Part shown: piece after piece, positions 1 to 7,399 of the stretch
Position numbering within the stretch: the stretch's first letter is position 1
How the letters are laid out: the number at the start of each line of letters is the position of its first letter
Source of the DNA: Candidatus Acidiflorens stordalenmirensis
Lineage (GTDB): Bacteria; Acidobacteriota; Terriglobia; Terriglobales; Acidobacteriaceae
Direction: 5' to 3'
Length of the DNA: 48,112 nucleotides
Assembly (NCBI GenBank): GCA_003139995.1
Contig: PLIC01000067.1
Span: 36,784 to 84,895 of the forward strand
Made by a program: the position numbers and the translations under genes
The notes under the pieces: generated by a model
Databases searched by the model: none
Told to the model about the DNA's origin: nothing
What the model saw: only the letters and a program-made list of their open reading frames with translations

Positions 1-261
1 CGTGAAGCCCGCGAAGAAACGGGATTGCTGGTCGAGCCGGGTGAGATGCTGGGCGTGTATGAGCGCGTGATCCGAGACGATGAGCGACGGGTGCGATATC
101 ACTACGTGTTGATTGATTTCCTGTGTCGTCCAGTTGGCGGCGATCTCAAAGCGGGGAGCGATGCGGCGGATGTTCGCTGGTTCACGCGCGATGAATTGCC
201 AGCGCTCAACTTGGCGCATGACGCGAATGACGTCGTGCGCAAGGGATTGGCGCGGATGTGA
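1..261 (+). CDS. Nudix hydrolase, C-terminal part (gene starts before the window)
   Basis: The frame is open from base 1 to a TGA at 259-261, and the first residues, REAREETGLL, match the second half of the Nudix box (REUxEExGU), where the Glu residues bind the metal for cleaving nucleoside-diphosphate-linked substrates. After it come a beta strand-rich stretch (YHYVLIDFLC) and the ADVRWFTRDELPAL segment that closes many Nudix folds. About 86 residues are present; the N-terminal half of the domain, including the Gly and first Glu of the box, lies outside the window. The substrate cannot be told: ADP-ribose, dGTP-type or other Nudix activities are all possible. The next gene is convergent, on the minus strand. 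Confidence 0.85.
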   Translation, partial: REAREETGLLVEPGEMLGVYERVIRDDERRVRYHYVLIDFLCRPVGGDLKAGSDAADVRWFTRDELPALNLAHDANDVVRKGLARM

Positions 262-312
262 CGCAGACTCCTTCCGGATAGCGAGCGCTTCCCCCCGTAT
301 CAGCCGGCCATC

Positions 313-1440
313 TTAGTCGGCCATTTTGGCCACATGCACTGCGAAGCCGGTCTTGGGCAGCAGCGACGTTAACTCGAATACCTTGAAACCGTCGCCAGTG
401 ATTTCCGTTTGGCGATAGATGCCGGGCTCGGTTTCGGCCGTTTCGTGGCGGCCCTGCAGATCGTCGAGAAATTTCTGTGCGTCTTTGAGGCTGGCTTCCC
501 CGCCTTTGGCACGCGTCACCACAGCTTCGGTGGCATAGGAGCGAATAAGTTTCGGCCAATACTTTTGCAGCAGCTGGGTACTCGCGAAAATATCGGCCCA
601 GACAATTTCTCCGTTCACGGCGACCACGACGCCCACCGCATTCTTATCGCGCAGTTGGCGGATTACGCTTTCGTAGTTGCGCTGCACCGGCTCGGCGACG
701 GCATCCACCTGCTTTTGAACTTCCTTGTTGTCCATAACGCTCGTATAAGAGGTGGTCGCATTCACGGCCGGAGCGGCGCCGGTGACCTCCACGGTCGCCG
801 CCATGGCGCGCTGCGAACTGCGGACGCTGTCCCACACTTGCTGCTGGTCTTTCGCGGCCATCGCCTTGCTGCGCACGACGGGCGCGGCGAGAAGGCCGCC
901 GATGGCACCGCCTGCCGCGCTGCTGAACTCGTACTTACCGTTCGCCGGCACCCAGCGTCCAGGCTCGACGCAGAAGACGCTCAAGTCGACCGGATCGCTC
1001 TCGGCGGGCACGATGCGGTCTTTGGCGATGACGCGGTCCTGCTTGCCGCCAGTAACTATCTCGCCAGCGAGGAGTAACAACGGCCGCTTTGAGTTATTAA
1101 CCAGAACTAGCCGATTGACCTCCGCGTTACGTATGGGATGGATGACTGACGGTTCGCCGGGACGGTGACGGATGAGGCCGCGCGCCTGGCCGGCTTCCGT
1201 CACCACTACGTCGCCGTTGCGCAGGCCTTCATCGAGGGTAAGAAACTCCGCCGTTTCATACGACTTACTGGCAACAACGGGAAAGACAGTCAGATTGCCG
1301 CTGCGAATTGGACTGAGAAGAGAGTAACCGGACGCTGGTGTTCCTTCGCCCGCTTGCAGCAGGCACGGAACCACGACAGCCGCCACTACGATCAGAGCGA
1401 TTCCAGCAACCACAGAGCTAGGACTAATGACCGGCCGCAT
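313..1440 (-). CDS. Exported or membrane-anchored ARPP-1-type (DUF6569-like) domain protein
   Basis: A 375-residue protein. The ATG at 1440 is chosen because GGGAGG lies 8 bases upstream and a hydrophobic stretch (about residues 10-30) follows, which could be a signal peptide or anchor. A longer reading to 1671 would add 77 low-complexity residues without a ribosome site. The part after the anchor (GNLTVFPVV, FLTLDEGLRNGDVVVTE, LLLLAGEIVTGGKQDRVIAKD, VFCVEPGRW) looks like the ARPP-1 domain, named for its association with ADP-ribosylglycohydrolase and rhodanese-phosphatase genes; I place it from memory of the family. No catalytic residues are known to me, so the function is open. It is divergent from the sigma factor gene at 1670, and the 229 bases between must hold both promoters. 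Confidence 0.7.
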   Translation of the reverse strand: MRPVISPSSVVAGIALIVVAAVVVPCLLQAGEGTPASGYSLLSPIRSGNLTVFPVVASKSYETAEFLTLDEGLRNGDVVVTEAGQARGLIRHRPGEPSVIHPIRNAEVNRLVLVNNSKRPLLLLAGEIVTGGKQDRVIAKDRIVPAESDPVDLSVFCVEPGRWVPANGKYEFSSAAGGAIGGLLAAPVVRSKAMAAKDQQQVWDSVRSSQRAMAATVEVTGAAPAVNATTSYTSVMDNKEVQKQVDAVAEPVQRNYESVIRQLRDKNAVGVVVAVNGEIVWADIFASTQLLQKYWPKLIRSYATEAVVTRAKGGEASLKDAQKFLDDLQGRHETAETEPGIYRQTEITGDGFKVFELTSLLPKTGFAVHVAKMAD

Positions 1441-1669
1441 AATTGCGCCTCCCAGCAGTAAAGACACCAGTGAGAACACTGACGCTCCCGCGTGCGCGCG
1501 ATCTTTTGCTTGCGCCGCTGCCCCGGCGCGCCGAGGTAGAGCGTGCCGGGGGACTGAACTGCGGGTTTTCCAGGAGTGCCTTTCTCTGCTCGCTGATTGA
1601 GGAACGCACGATTTATTCTTCCTTGCGTCGAAAAAGTTGCTAGCATCATCTGGGAGATGCCAGAGTGCC

Positions 1670-2608
1670 ATGCCAAGGTCCCCCCAATCCGGCCACGGAG
1701 CAGTAGTCGCTGCGGCCCTGTACGAGCGCAGCGGGGCTGCGGCTTACGGCGTGAGCGCGGAGCAGTTCGCGGCCATCCTCGATGAAGTTCTGCGCAAGTA
1801 TCTTCCTCACAATTCGGCCACCAGTTCGGCCCACGTTTCGGCGGAACAGCAATCCGACTTCTGCGCCGGGCTGCGGTTGGAGGAACTGGCGCTGGCGCGC
1901 GCCTGTGCCGGGGGAAACGAGCGCGCGTGGCAGGACTTCATCGGCCGCTACCGGCAGAAGCTGCTCAGGATGGCGCTGCACATTACGCGCGATGGCGCGC
2001 ATGCCGCGGAGTTGGCCGATTCGCTGTTTGCGGACCTGTATGGCGTGAACGTTCGCAATGAAGTGCGCAGTTCGAAGCTCTTGTCGTACACTGGCCGTGG
2101 TTCGCTAGAGGGCTGGCTGCGCACGGTGATGGCGCAGGAGTTCATCAATCGCTATCGCAAGCAAAAACGCACGGTCAGTCTCGAAGAGCAGACGGAAGAG
2201 GGCGCGCAGTTTAGAGCGGCGGAGCCCGAGCCGGTGCGCGCTTCAGACAAACGGCTGGAGGCGGCCACCGATGAGGCGCTGGCGGAACTTTCGCCAGAGG
2301 ACCGGTTTACGCTGGCGTCTTATTATCTGGATGGGCGGACGCTGGCCGAGATTGCGCGCGCGCTGGGGCTGCACGAATCGAGCGTTAGCCGGCGGCTCGA
2401 TCGGCTCGCAACGGGGCTCCGGAAGCGCATTCTGGCCGGACTGCGAATGCGGGGAATGAGCCACGCCCAGGCTGCGGAAGCGTTGGACACCGACGTGCGT
2501 GACATACGCTTGAATTTGCGCTCGCGTTTGACGCAAGATTCCGGGTCGAAAACGTTCCCTGGGAGAAAGCTTCCGGCACAAGACGCAGGCGACCCTAGCC
2601 ATGACTGA
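1670..2608 (+). CDS. RNA polymerase sigma-70 family (ECF-like) sigma factor
   Basis: 312 residues from the ATG at 1670; a TTG at 1637 would add 11. Sigma region 2 lies at about residues 80-165 (ACAGGNERAWQDFIGRYRQK through GWLRTVMAQEFINRYRKQKR) and region 4 at about 203-255 (ELSPEDRFTLASYYLDGRTL, then helix-turn-helix IARALGLHESSVSRRLDRL). It is longer than a typical ECF factor: about 75 residues precede region 2 and a tail of about 55 residues with a second HTH-like segment (GMSHAQAAEALDTDVRDI) follows region 4. The zinc-finger anti-sigma gene starts 22 bases downstream, so the two are probably cotranscribed and form a switch pair. Which promoters it recognises cannot be read from here. Confidence 0.85.
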   Translation: MPRSPQSGHGAVVAAALYERSGAAAYGVSAEQFAAILDEVLRKYLPHNSATSSAHVSAEQQSDFCAGLRLEELALARACAGGNERAWQDFIGRYRQKLLRMALHITRDGAHAAELADSLFADLYGVNVRNEVRSSKLLSYTGRGSLEGWLRTVMAQEFINRYRKQKRTVSLEEQTEEGAQFRAAEPEPVRASDKRLEAATDEALAELSPEDRFTLASYYLDGRTLAEIARALGLHESSVSRRLDRLATGLRKRILAGLRMRGMSHAQAAEALDTDVRDIRLNLRSRLTQDSGSKTFPGRKLPAQDAGDPSHD

Positions 2609-2629
2609 CGGAAGCGACATACGGAAACA

Positions 2630-3946
2630 ATGACTGAACTACCCAAAATCGTGCATGACCGCCTGCGGGCCGCTTCGACGCAGCGAGCCTTGCTCGAGCG
2701 AGCGCATCCTGATGCCGGTCTGCTGACGGCTTTTGCCGAGCAGGCGCTTTCGGCGGCCGAGCGCGACGGCGTGCTCGAGCACTTGGCGCTCTGCGGAGAT
2801 TGCCGCGAGGCGATCGCTCTGGTGCTTTCGGCTGCGGACATTGTGGCCGTTCCGATTGCGACTGAGACGGAAGCGGTTCGAGCAACAACGATTCCGGCGA
2901 AGGCTGAGAGGTATTCGCCGGCCTCAGCAAAGTTTGTCTGGCCCAGGTTTGCCTGGCCAAGCCTGCGCTGGGCGGCGCTGGCAGCGGGAGTTGCGGTGGT
3001 AGCCACGGTTCTTCTGTTGCGTCCCGGGAAGCTGAACCAGGCGACGCTGCCTTCCGTAAGCCGGCAGGTCGCGACTACTGTCCCGCCAGCTTCCGGCCCG
3101 CAGATCGCATCGCCAATCATATCGTCGCCAACCGGCCAATCAGCAGCTTCGGCTAAAGCTGAAGAAGCCCGGCCAAAGTCGGAGTTACAGTTGTCCAAGA
3201 AACTCAAGGCTGGACGGGTTGTGACGCCGTCGCTTCGGGCGGAGCCCGGAATACTGCTTGCCGGCAACAAGAAGAATTCAGCCCAGGCAGACAAGCTCGC
3301 GGCAACGCCCCCGGCCGGAACCTCAGCGTTCGATGCATCATCCAGTCGAGGAGTGACTGAAACCGTCGAGGTTGCTGGAGCCTCCGCCGCAGTAGCAACA
3401 GAATCTTCCACCGAAAACGGCCTGATGGCGCGGAACGAGACGCCAGCAATTGAAAAGGCAAAGCCGGCGCTGCAGGGGATCGAAGCGAATGAGCAGCAGA
3501 AAACCTTGGCAACCGTTGTCCCCGGACCAGCCAGGTCACAGGCCAGGAATGTGACGTATGCCGCGAAACTGGCATTCCCTGCGAGCCAGACCTTGGCGCG
3601 CAATGTCACCTGGACGATTGCAGATGGTGTCCTGCAACGGTCACTGGACAGCGGCCAGAGCTGGCAAAACGCTTTACGCGCGCATCATCCATTGCTGTGC
3701 TACGCAAGTCGCGGCGAGGATGTCTGGGCCGGCGGGCAGGCGGGCACGCTCTTCCACTCGGCTGACAGCGGCGTAACTTGGACGCAGGTGCAACCTTCCA
3801 TCAAAGCCCAGCGACTTGGCTCCGACGTAACTCACATTGATGTGCACGGCGACGATGTGCGGGGTCCAGCGGAGATCGTAGTTTCCACCAGTAACAACGA
3901 AATCTGGAGCAGTGCGGACGGCGGGAAGACCTGGGAGAAGAAGTGA
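2630..3946 (+). CDS. Zinc-finger anti-sigma factor with a C-terminal BNR/Ycf48-like repeat domain
   Basis: 438 residues. The N-terminal cytoplasmic part carries the anti-sigma zinc motif HxxxCxxC (H51, C55, C58, in HLALCGDCRE), followed by a Pro/Ala-rich link, one membrane helix at about 113-130 (WAALAAGVAVVATVLLL), a long Ser/Ala/Pro-rich spacer, and an outer domain at about 330-438. That outer domain has Asp-box-like repeats (SLDSGQSWQNA, HSADSGVTWTQV, SSADGGKTWEKK) as in BNR and Ycf48 beta-propellers, but only about three blades, too few for a closed propeller alone. By analogy with membrane anti-sigma factors it should hold the upstream sigma factor and release it on an outer signal. The ligand of the repeats is unknown. 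A 428-codon reading on the opposite strand is a shadow. Confidence 0.8.
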   Translation: MTELPKIVHDRLRAASTQRALLERAHPDAGLLTAFAEQALSAAERDGVLEHLALCGDCREAIALVLSAADIVAVPIATETEAVRATTIPAKAERYSPASAKFVWPRFAWPSLRWAALAAGVAVVATVLLLRPGKLNQATLPSVSRQVATTVPPASGPQIASPIISSPTGQSAASAKAEEARPKSELQLSKKLKAGRVVTPSLRAEPGILLAGNKKNSAQADKLAATPPAGTSAFDASSSRGVTETVEVAGASAAVATESSTENGLMARNETPAIEKAKPALQGIEANEQQKTLATVVPGPARSQARNVTYAAKLAFPASQTLARNVTWTIADGVLQRSLDSGQSWQNALRAHHPLLCYASRGEDVWAGGQAGTLFHSADSGVTWTQVQPSIKAQRLGSDVTHIDVHGDDVRGPAEIVVSTSNNEIWSSADGGKTWEKK

Positions 3947-4276
3947 TTTGGCCGCTTCTTGACGTTCTGCCTCGCGGTTGTTTCCCCGGTCGGCGGTTTG
4001 TGGAACAGCCGTAGAACTTTTCATGGTTTTCCATTTTGCTGACAGACAAATAGTATCTATCAACTCCGCGAAGTAACGTTACGTCTGCGCATGACCCGCA
4101 GTACTTATTTACAAGCTTTACATTACGAAAGTGACATTCACGGCGCGGCTGAACGGACATAGGATGAATACGTGGCAGTTCTGGGGGAGGGCTGCCGAAG
4201 ACGTCTTGAGCTTAACCGCTCAGGGCGTCTTTTTATTGCCCGCAACAATTCACTGGCCAAAGAGACTTTCTCAAGC
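3947..4276. other. Intergenic stretch between convergent transcription units
   Basis: No credible coding frame. The stretch is AT-richer than its neighbours around 4040-4130 and ends with a strong plus-strand terminator hairpin. The nearest plus-strand gene ends more than 250 bases before that hairpin and no plus-strand gene follows until 10181. The stretch is therefore either a long 3' untranslated region or holds a small RNA gene. I could not match it to a known riboswitch or RNA family. Confidence 0.5.
4199..4234 (+). terminator. Rho-independent terminator
   Basis: A 13-pair stem (AGACGTCTTGAGC against GCTCAGGGCGTCT, with two G-T pairs) closes a six-base loop and is followed directly by TTTTTAT. 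The T-tract lies on the plus strand only, so the direction is clear. Confidence 0.85.
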
Positions 4277-5195
4277 TTACGTCAGGACGGGGGCAACGAT
4301 GCTCCTGGCGCCAAAAACGGAATCCACCGTGGCTACGATCTGGTCCATGGCTCCGTCGACGTCGAGCGTGAAACGGACGAGGTCCATATCTTGAAGTGCG
4401 GGATGTGTGGCAGCCAGGATTTGCCACGCCGCATCACCGCCGAGTTCAACCGCCATGATCTCGTCATAGCCGTAGCCCAGGTAGCGCACCCGGCACAAGA
4501 GATCGCTCAGGTGAACCAGGCAGGCCAGCGGTCCGGCAGTTGGCAGAAGGCTTACGTCGTGGTGACAGCCAGCGACAGCCACCAACTCCTTTGACAGGCC
4601 CCAATGCTCGCAGAGCATCCACCCGCTCTTGCAATGAGTGAACCCGAGAACCTGCTCTTCAATGACATGGAGGGGGCGCGTGCCGCTCGGCGGCGCGCCG
4701 GAGGCATTCTCGAAAATCCCCGGTACAAAGAACCGAATTCACCAGAAACCCGAGGTCGTGCAGCAGTCCAGCCAGATAAGCTTTTTCGGGCTCTGAATAT
4801 TCGATTTTCTGCGCCATTCTTTGCGTGACGAGTGCGCAGCCGAGCGAATGCCGCCAGAACGCATCCGGCGCGATCACCCACTTATCTTGCGGGATGACCC
4901 GATTCATGCACAAACCGAACAATATCGAACGTACTCTTTCGAGGCCGAGAGCCATGACCGCGGAGCGCACGGTTTCGACCTGGCGGGTTCCGAACAGGGG
5001 AGAATTTGCCATGCGCAGGCATTGCACCGCGATTGCCCCGTCGTAAGAAACGAGTTCCACCACTTTTTCAACTCTGATTTTGTCGGAAGGCAATCGCATC
5101 ATATCGAGGAGCGGCTTCAGGATTGCGGGAGCGGTCGCGATCGAATCCAGCTTCTTGATTTGGGCTTGCAGTTGTGAGTGCAGTTCGGCTTTCAC
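4277..5195 (-). pseudogene. HDOD-domain signalling protein, split by a one-base frameshift
   Basis: Reading starts at ATG 5195, overlapping the cheR stop (ATGA), and gives 178 residues with a clear HDOD domain (SYDGAIAVQCLRMANSPLFG, LLHDLGFLVNS) before an early stop at 4659. The missing half continues in another frame, 4277-4618 and upstream (MLCEHWGLSKELVAVAGCHHD ... HLSDLLCR). Removing one G from the run of five G at 4672-4676 joins the frames: RHAPLHVIEEQVLGFTHCKS then follows smoothly. The restored protein is about 305 residues, normal for this family. HDOD proteins resemble HD-GYP domains but lack phosphodiesterase residues and serve regulatory roles in bacterial signalling. The lesion may be a real mutation, phase variation in a homopolymer, or a sequencing error. 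Confidence 0.75.
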
Positions 5196-6103
5196 CTTTT
5201 GCCTCCACCGGCTTCAGGGCCTGTCGGTTTCCAGTACGCCGTCGTCCCTGGGAAATGGACCAGCCGAAACGAATTGTCCACTTGGAACAGAGATTCGGCC
5301 TGTCCCAGGAAAAGGTAGCCACCGGGCAACAGATTGAAATAAAAATGCTGCGCGACGCGACGCTTCGAAGCTAGGTCGAAGTAGATCAGCACATTGCAGC
5401 AGAAAATGATGTCGACGCTTTTCTGCAACAGCATCTGGGTGTCGTCACTGAGGTTGACGCGATCAAAGCGGATCTGCGCTTTGAGCAAATCGTTGGCCTG
5501 GAGTTTCTTGTCGCCGACATCTTTGAAGTATTTCCTGCGCAGCGCGTCGCTGGTATTGCGCAGGGCATACTCTCCGTAAATGCCGGCGCGGGCGGTTTCG
5601 AGCGAATTATCGTTCAAATCGGTGGCAAGAATGTCCCAGGTCCAACCGGCAAGCAGCTTGCTTTTTTCTTCGAGCAGAAATATGGCCAGCGCGTGGGGCT
5701 CTTCTCCGGTCGAGCAACCGGCGCACCAGAAGCGAAGACGTTTAGGACCGGCAAAATCTTTGACCCGCAGGATCTCGGGAAGAATCACGTTGCGCAGCGC
5801 ATCCAACTGCGCGGGGTGGCGGAACATGTAGGTTTCGCCGATGGTGATTTCGTTCAGCAGCAGGCGCAACTCCGCGGCGCGGTTGGGGCGCGTAGTAAGG
5901 TGTTCCAAATACTCCGAAGGGCTGGCCGCGCCGAGCGCGGCCATCCGGCGCGCGCAGCGTGAAATCAGAGCGTACAGCTTTGTTTCGGAATGATAGATTC
6001 CCGAGGATTGGTAAATCAGGTCGCGAATCTTCAAATACGCCGGGTCGCCCGCGTTTAACTCCGGACTTACGGCAAGCTTCGCTCTTGCGGCTTCGATGGG
6101 CAT
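5192..6103 (-). CDS. cheR: CheR-type protein-glutamate O-methyltransferase
   Basis: 303 residues from ATG 6103; an in-frame ATG at 6178 is possible but adds no conserved sequence. The N-terminal helical CheR domain (about 10-75, KIRDLIYQSSGIYHSETK) is followed by the SAM-binding methyltransferase domain, with LLLNEITIGETYMFRHPAQL, the SAM loop FWCAGCSTGEEPHALAI, and VDIIFCCNVLIYFDLASKRR. CheR proteins methylate glutamates of chemoreceptors using S-adenosylmethionine. No receptor, CheA or CheW gene is nearby. The gene is translationally coupled to the HDOD gene downstream (4-base overlap), which suggests a joint role in a chemosensory or similar pathway rather than a full chemotaxis locus. Confidence 0.9.
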   Translation of the reverse strand: MPIEAARAKLAVSPELNAGDPAYLKIRDLIYQSSGIYHSETKLYALISRCARRMAALGAASPSEYLEHLTTRPNRAAELRLLLNEITIGETYMFRHPAQLDALRNVILPEILRVKDFAGPKRLRFWCAGCSTGEEPHALAIFLLEEKSKLLAGWTWDILATDLNDNSLETARAGIYGEYALRNTSDALRRKYFKDVGDKKLQANDLLKAQIRFDRVNLSDDTQMLLQKSVDIIFCCNVLIYFDLASKRRVAQHFYFNLLPGGYLFLGQAESLFQVDNSFRLVHFPGTTAYWKPTGPEAGGGKR

Positions 6104-6125
6104 CGTTTCGTAAATTCTGAAGTCT

Positions 6126-6302
6126 TCACAGGCGGGCAGCGATGGCGAAGGCCCTCGGCATCGATACCCTGCGCACAACCTCCGGCCCGATTCCGCCCAA
6201 AGGATACTTGCGGTCGGTCAGCTTGCCGCCAACGTTGGCGGCAACGACCAAAAAATCTCTGAAAATGTCGTCGGAATCATTCCTAGCGAATACCGTCTCC
6301 AT
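6126..6302 (-). CDS. Possible small protein of 58 residues upstream of cheR
   Basis: An ATG at 6302 with AAGGG nine bases upstream opens a 58-codon frame ending 22 bases before the cheR start. The product (DSDDIFRDFLVVAANVGGK in the middle) has no recognised domain. It is supported only by its position, the plausible ribosome site and the reading length. It could equally be chance in GC-rich DNA. Confidence 0.25.
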   Translation of the reverse strand: METVFARNDSDDIFRDFLVVAANVGGKLTDRKYPLGGIGPEVVRRVSMPRAFAIAARL

Positions 6303-6827
6303 CGGCGCGGCCCTTCTCTCGCCTGAGCACAGAAGTGCCAGCTGATTTCGAGTGCGGTTCCCTCGCTCAGCCACTCGGTCGCACGGAAAACTTAAGTCCA
6401 ATTAGAAAGCTCTCACGGTGCGGCTCGACGAAACTTGAGATAGAGCATCCTTAGTGCCCAAACGGGCGCGCACCTGGTACCTTCGACCGTCTCCAATGGA
6501 CGGATGCAGCCCTGCGCCTGAACTCGTTGTGCGATTTCTTGCGTGAACTTCAGGAGTGGGCGAAGAATCCGTCGCCCAGAGAAAGGACGGGATGTCCAAT
6601 TCACTCCCGAGCAGGCTGCGGAAGAACTCGGGGTTCTTATCAGGGCATCACTTTGACGATGCCGTACGCCTTTCGAAATCAGATGCCCCTTTAAGGGCTG
6701 GCCGTCAAAATCGACTCTTTCCCAGCCCGCGAGAGGATTTGGGATCTTTCGAAACGACTACGCCCAACGAATCAGGTATTGCCGCCGCTGGGATCGGATA
6801 CTTCCAATCTTCGCCGAATCCGCTGTC
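6303..6827. other. Intergenic stretch with possible gene remnant and a dispersed repeat
   Basis: The part 6413-6604 is open on the minus strand and reads like a decayed protein tail (LLKFTQEIAQRVQAQ, VWALRMLYLKF), but it has no start context and no recognised family. The part 6611-6730 is a copy of the terminal-inverted-repeat element listed separately. The rest shows nothing I can name. Confidence 0.4.
6611..6730. repeat. Dispersed TIR element, copy A (right end decayed)
   Basis: It begins GCAGGCTGCGGAAGAACTCG, continues with the internal GGGCATC...GATGCC and GCCCCTTTAAGGGC palindromes, and ends in a weak inverted end (GACTCTTTCCCAGCCCGC). It matches the copy at 20747-20873 along its length. 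Confidence 0.7.
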
Positions 6828-7379
6828 TTACGCGGAGTAAGAAACATCGTCACTTGCCGCGCCGGGCGCCGTGCTTTCCGCCGTGGAGGCCGCGCCGTTA
6901 AACTTGCTGCCGCGTCGCATGGCGACGATCCCGGTGCGCACCATCTCCAATACACCGTACGGACGCAGAACTTCGAGCAGTCCGTCGATCTTGTCTTCCG
7001 CGCCGGTGATTTCGATGGTCAATGATTCCGGAGAAACGTCGACCACACGCGCCCGAAACACGCTGGCGAGTTCCAGTACATGGGAGCGCGCATCGTGGGT
7101 GGCCGCCACCCGGATCAAGGCCAGGTCTCGGATGATGGCAGGCTGATTGGTGATGTTCTCCACCAGCAGCACATTCACCAGTTTGTATAGATTCGCTTCT
7201 ATGCGGCGGGCCTGGTCGCGGTCGGCGTCGACGGTAATGGTCATGCGCGACACTTCGGGTTTCTCGGTGCGCCCCACCGTGAGCGAATCGATATTGAAGG
7301 CGCGCCGGCGAAACAGCGACGCCACGCGCGTGAGCACACCCGGTTTATTTTCGACGTACACCATGAATGTATTCAGCAT
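6828..7379 (-). CDS. ilvN: Acetolactate synthase, small (regulatory) subunit
   Basis: 183 residues. An N-terminal ACT domain (FMVYVENKPGVLTRVASLFR, then AFNIDSLTVG) binds the feedback inhibitor, classically valine. A second ALS small-subunit domain follows (RDLALIRVAATHDARSHVLE, YGVLEMVRTGIVAMRRG). The last 25 or so residues are Ala/Ser-rich and not conserved. The subunit activates the catalytic subunit and gives feedback control of the first common step of valine, leucine and isoleucine synthesis. It lies 20 bases after ilvB on the same strand, so the two are one operon. Confidence 0.95.
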   Translation of the reverse strand: MLNTFMVYVENKPGVLTRVASLFRRRAFNIDSLTVGRTEKPEVSRMTITVDADRDQARRIEANLYKLVNVLLVENITNQPAIIRDLALIRVAATHDARSHVLELASVFRARVVDVSPESLTIEITGAEDKIDGLLEVLRPYGVLEMVRTGIVAMRRGSKFNGAASTAESTAPGAASDDVSYSA

Positions 7380-7399
7380 ATTTTTCTCATTCGGCTTCT

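Noticed and set aside
2323-3609. 428-codon open frame on the minus strand opposite the anti-sigma gene
   Set aside because: Low-complexity Ala/Ser/Arg composition, no domain, and full overlap with a gene that has clear motifs: a high-GC shadow.
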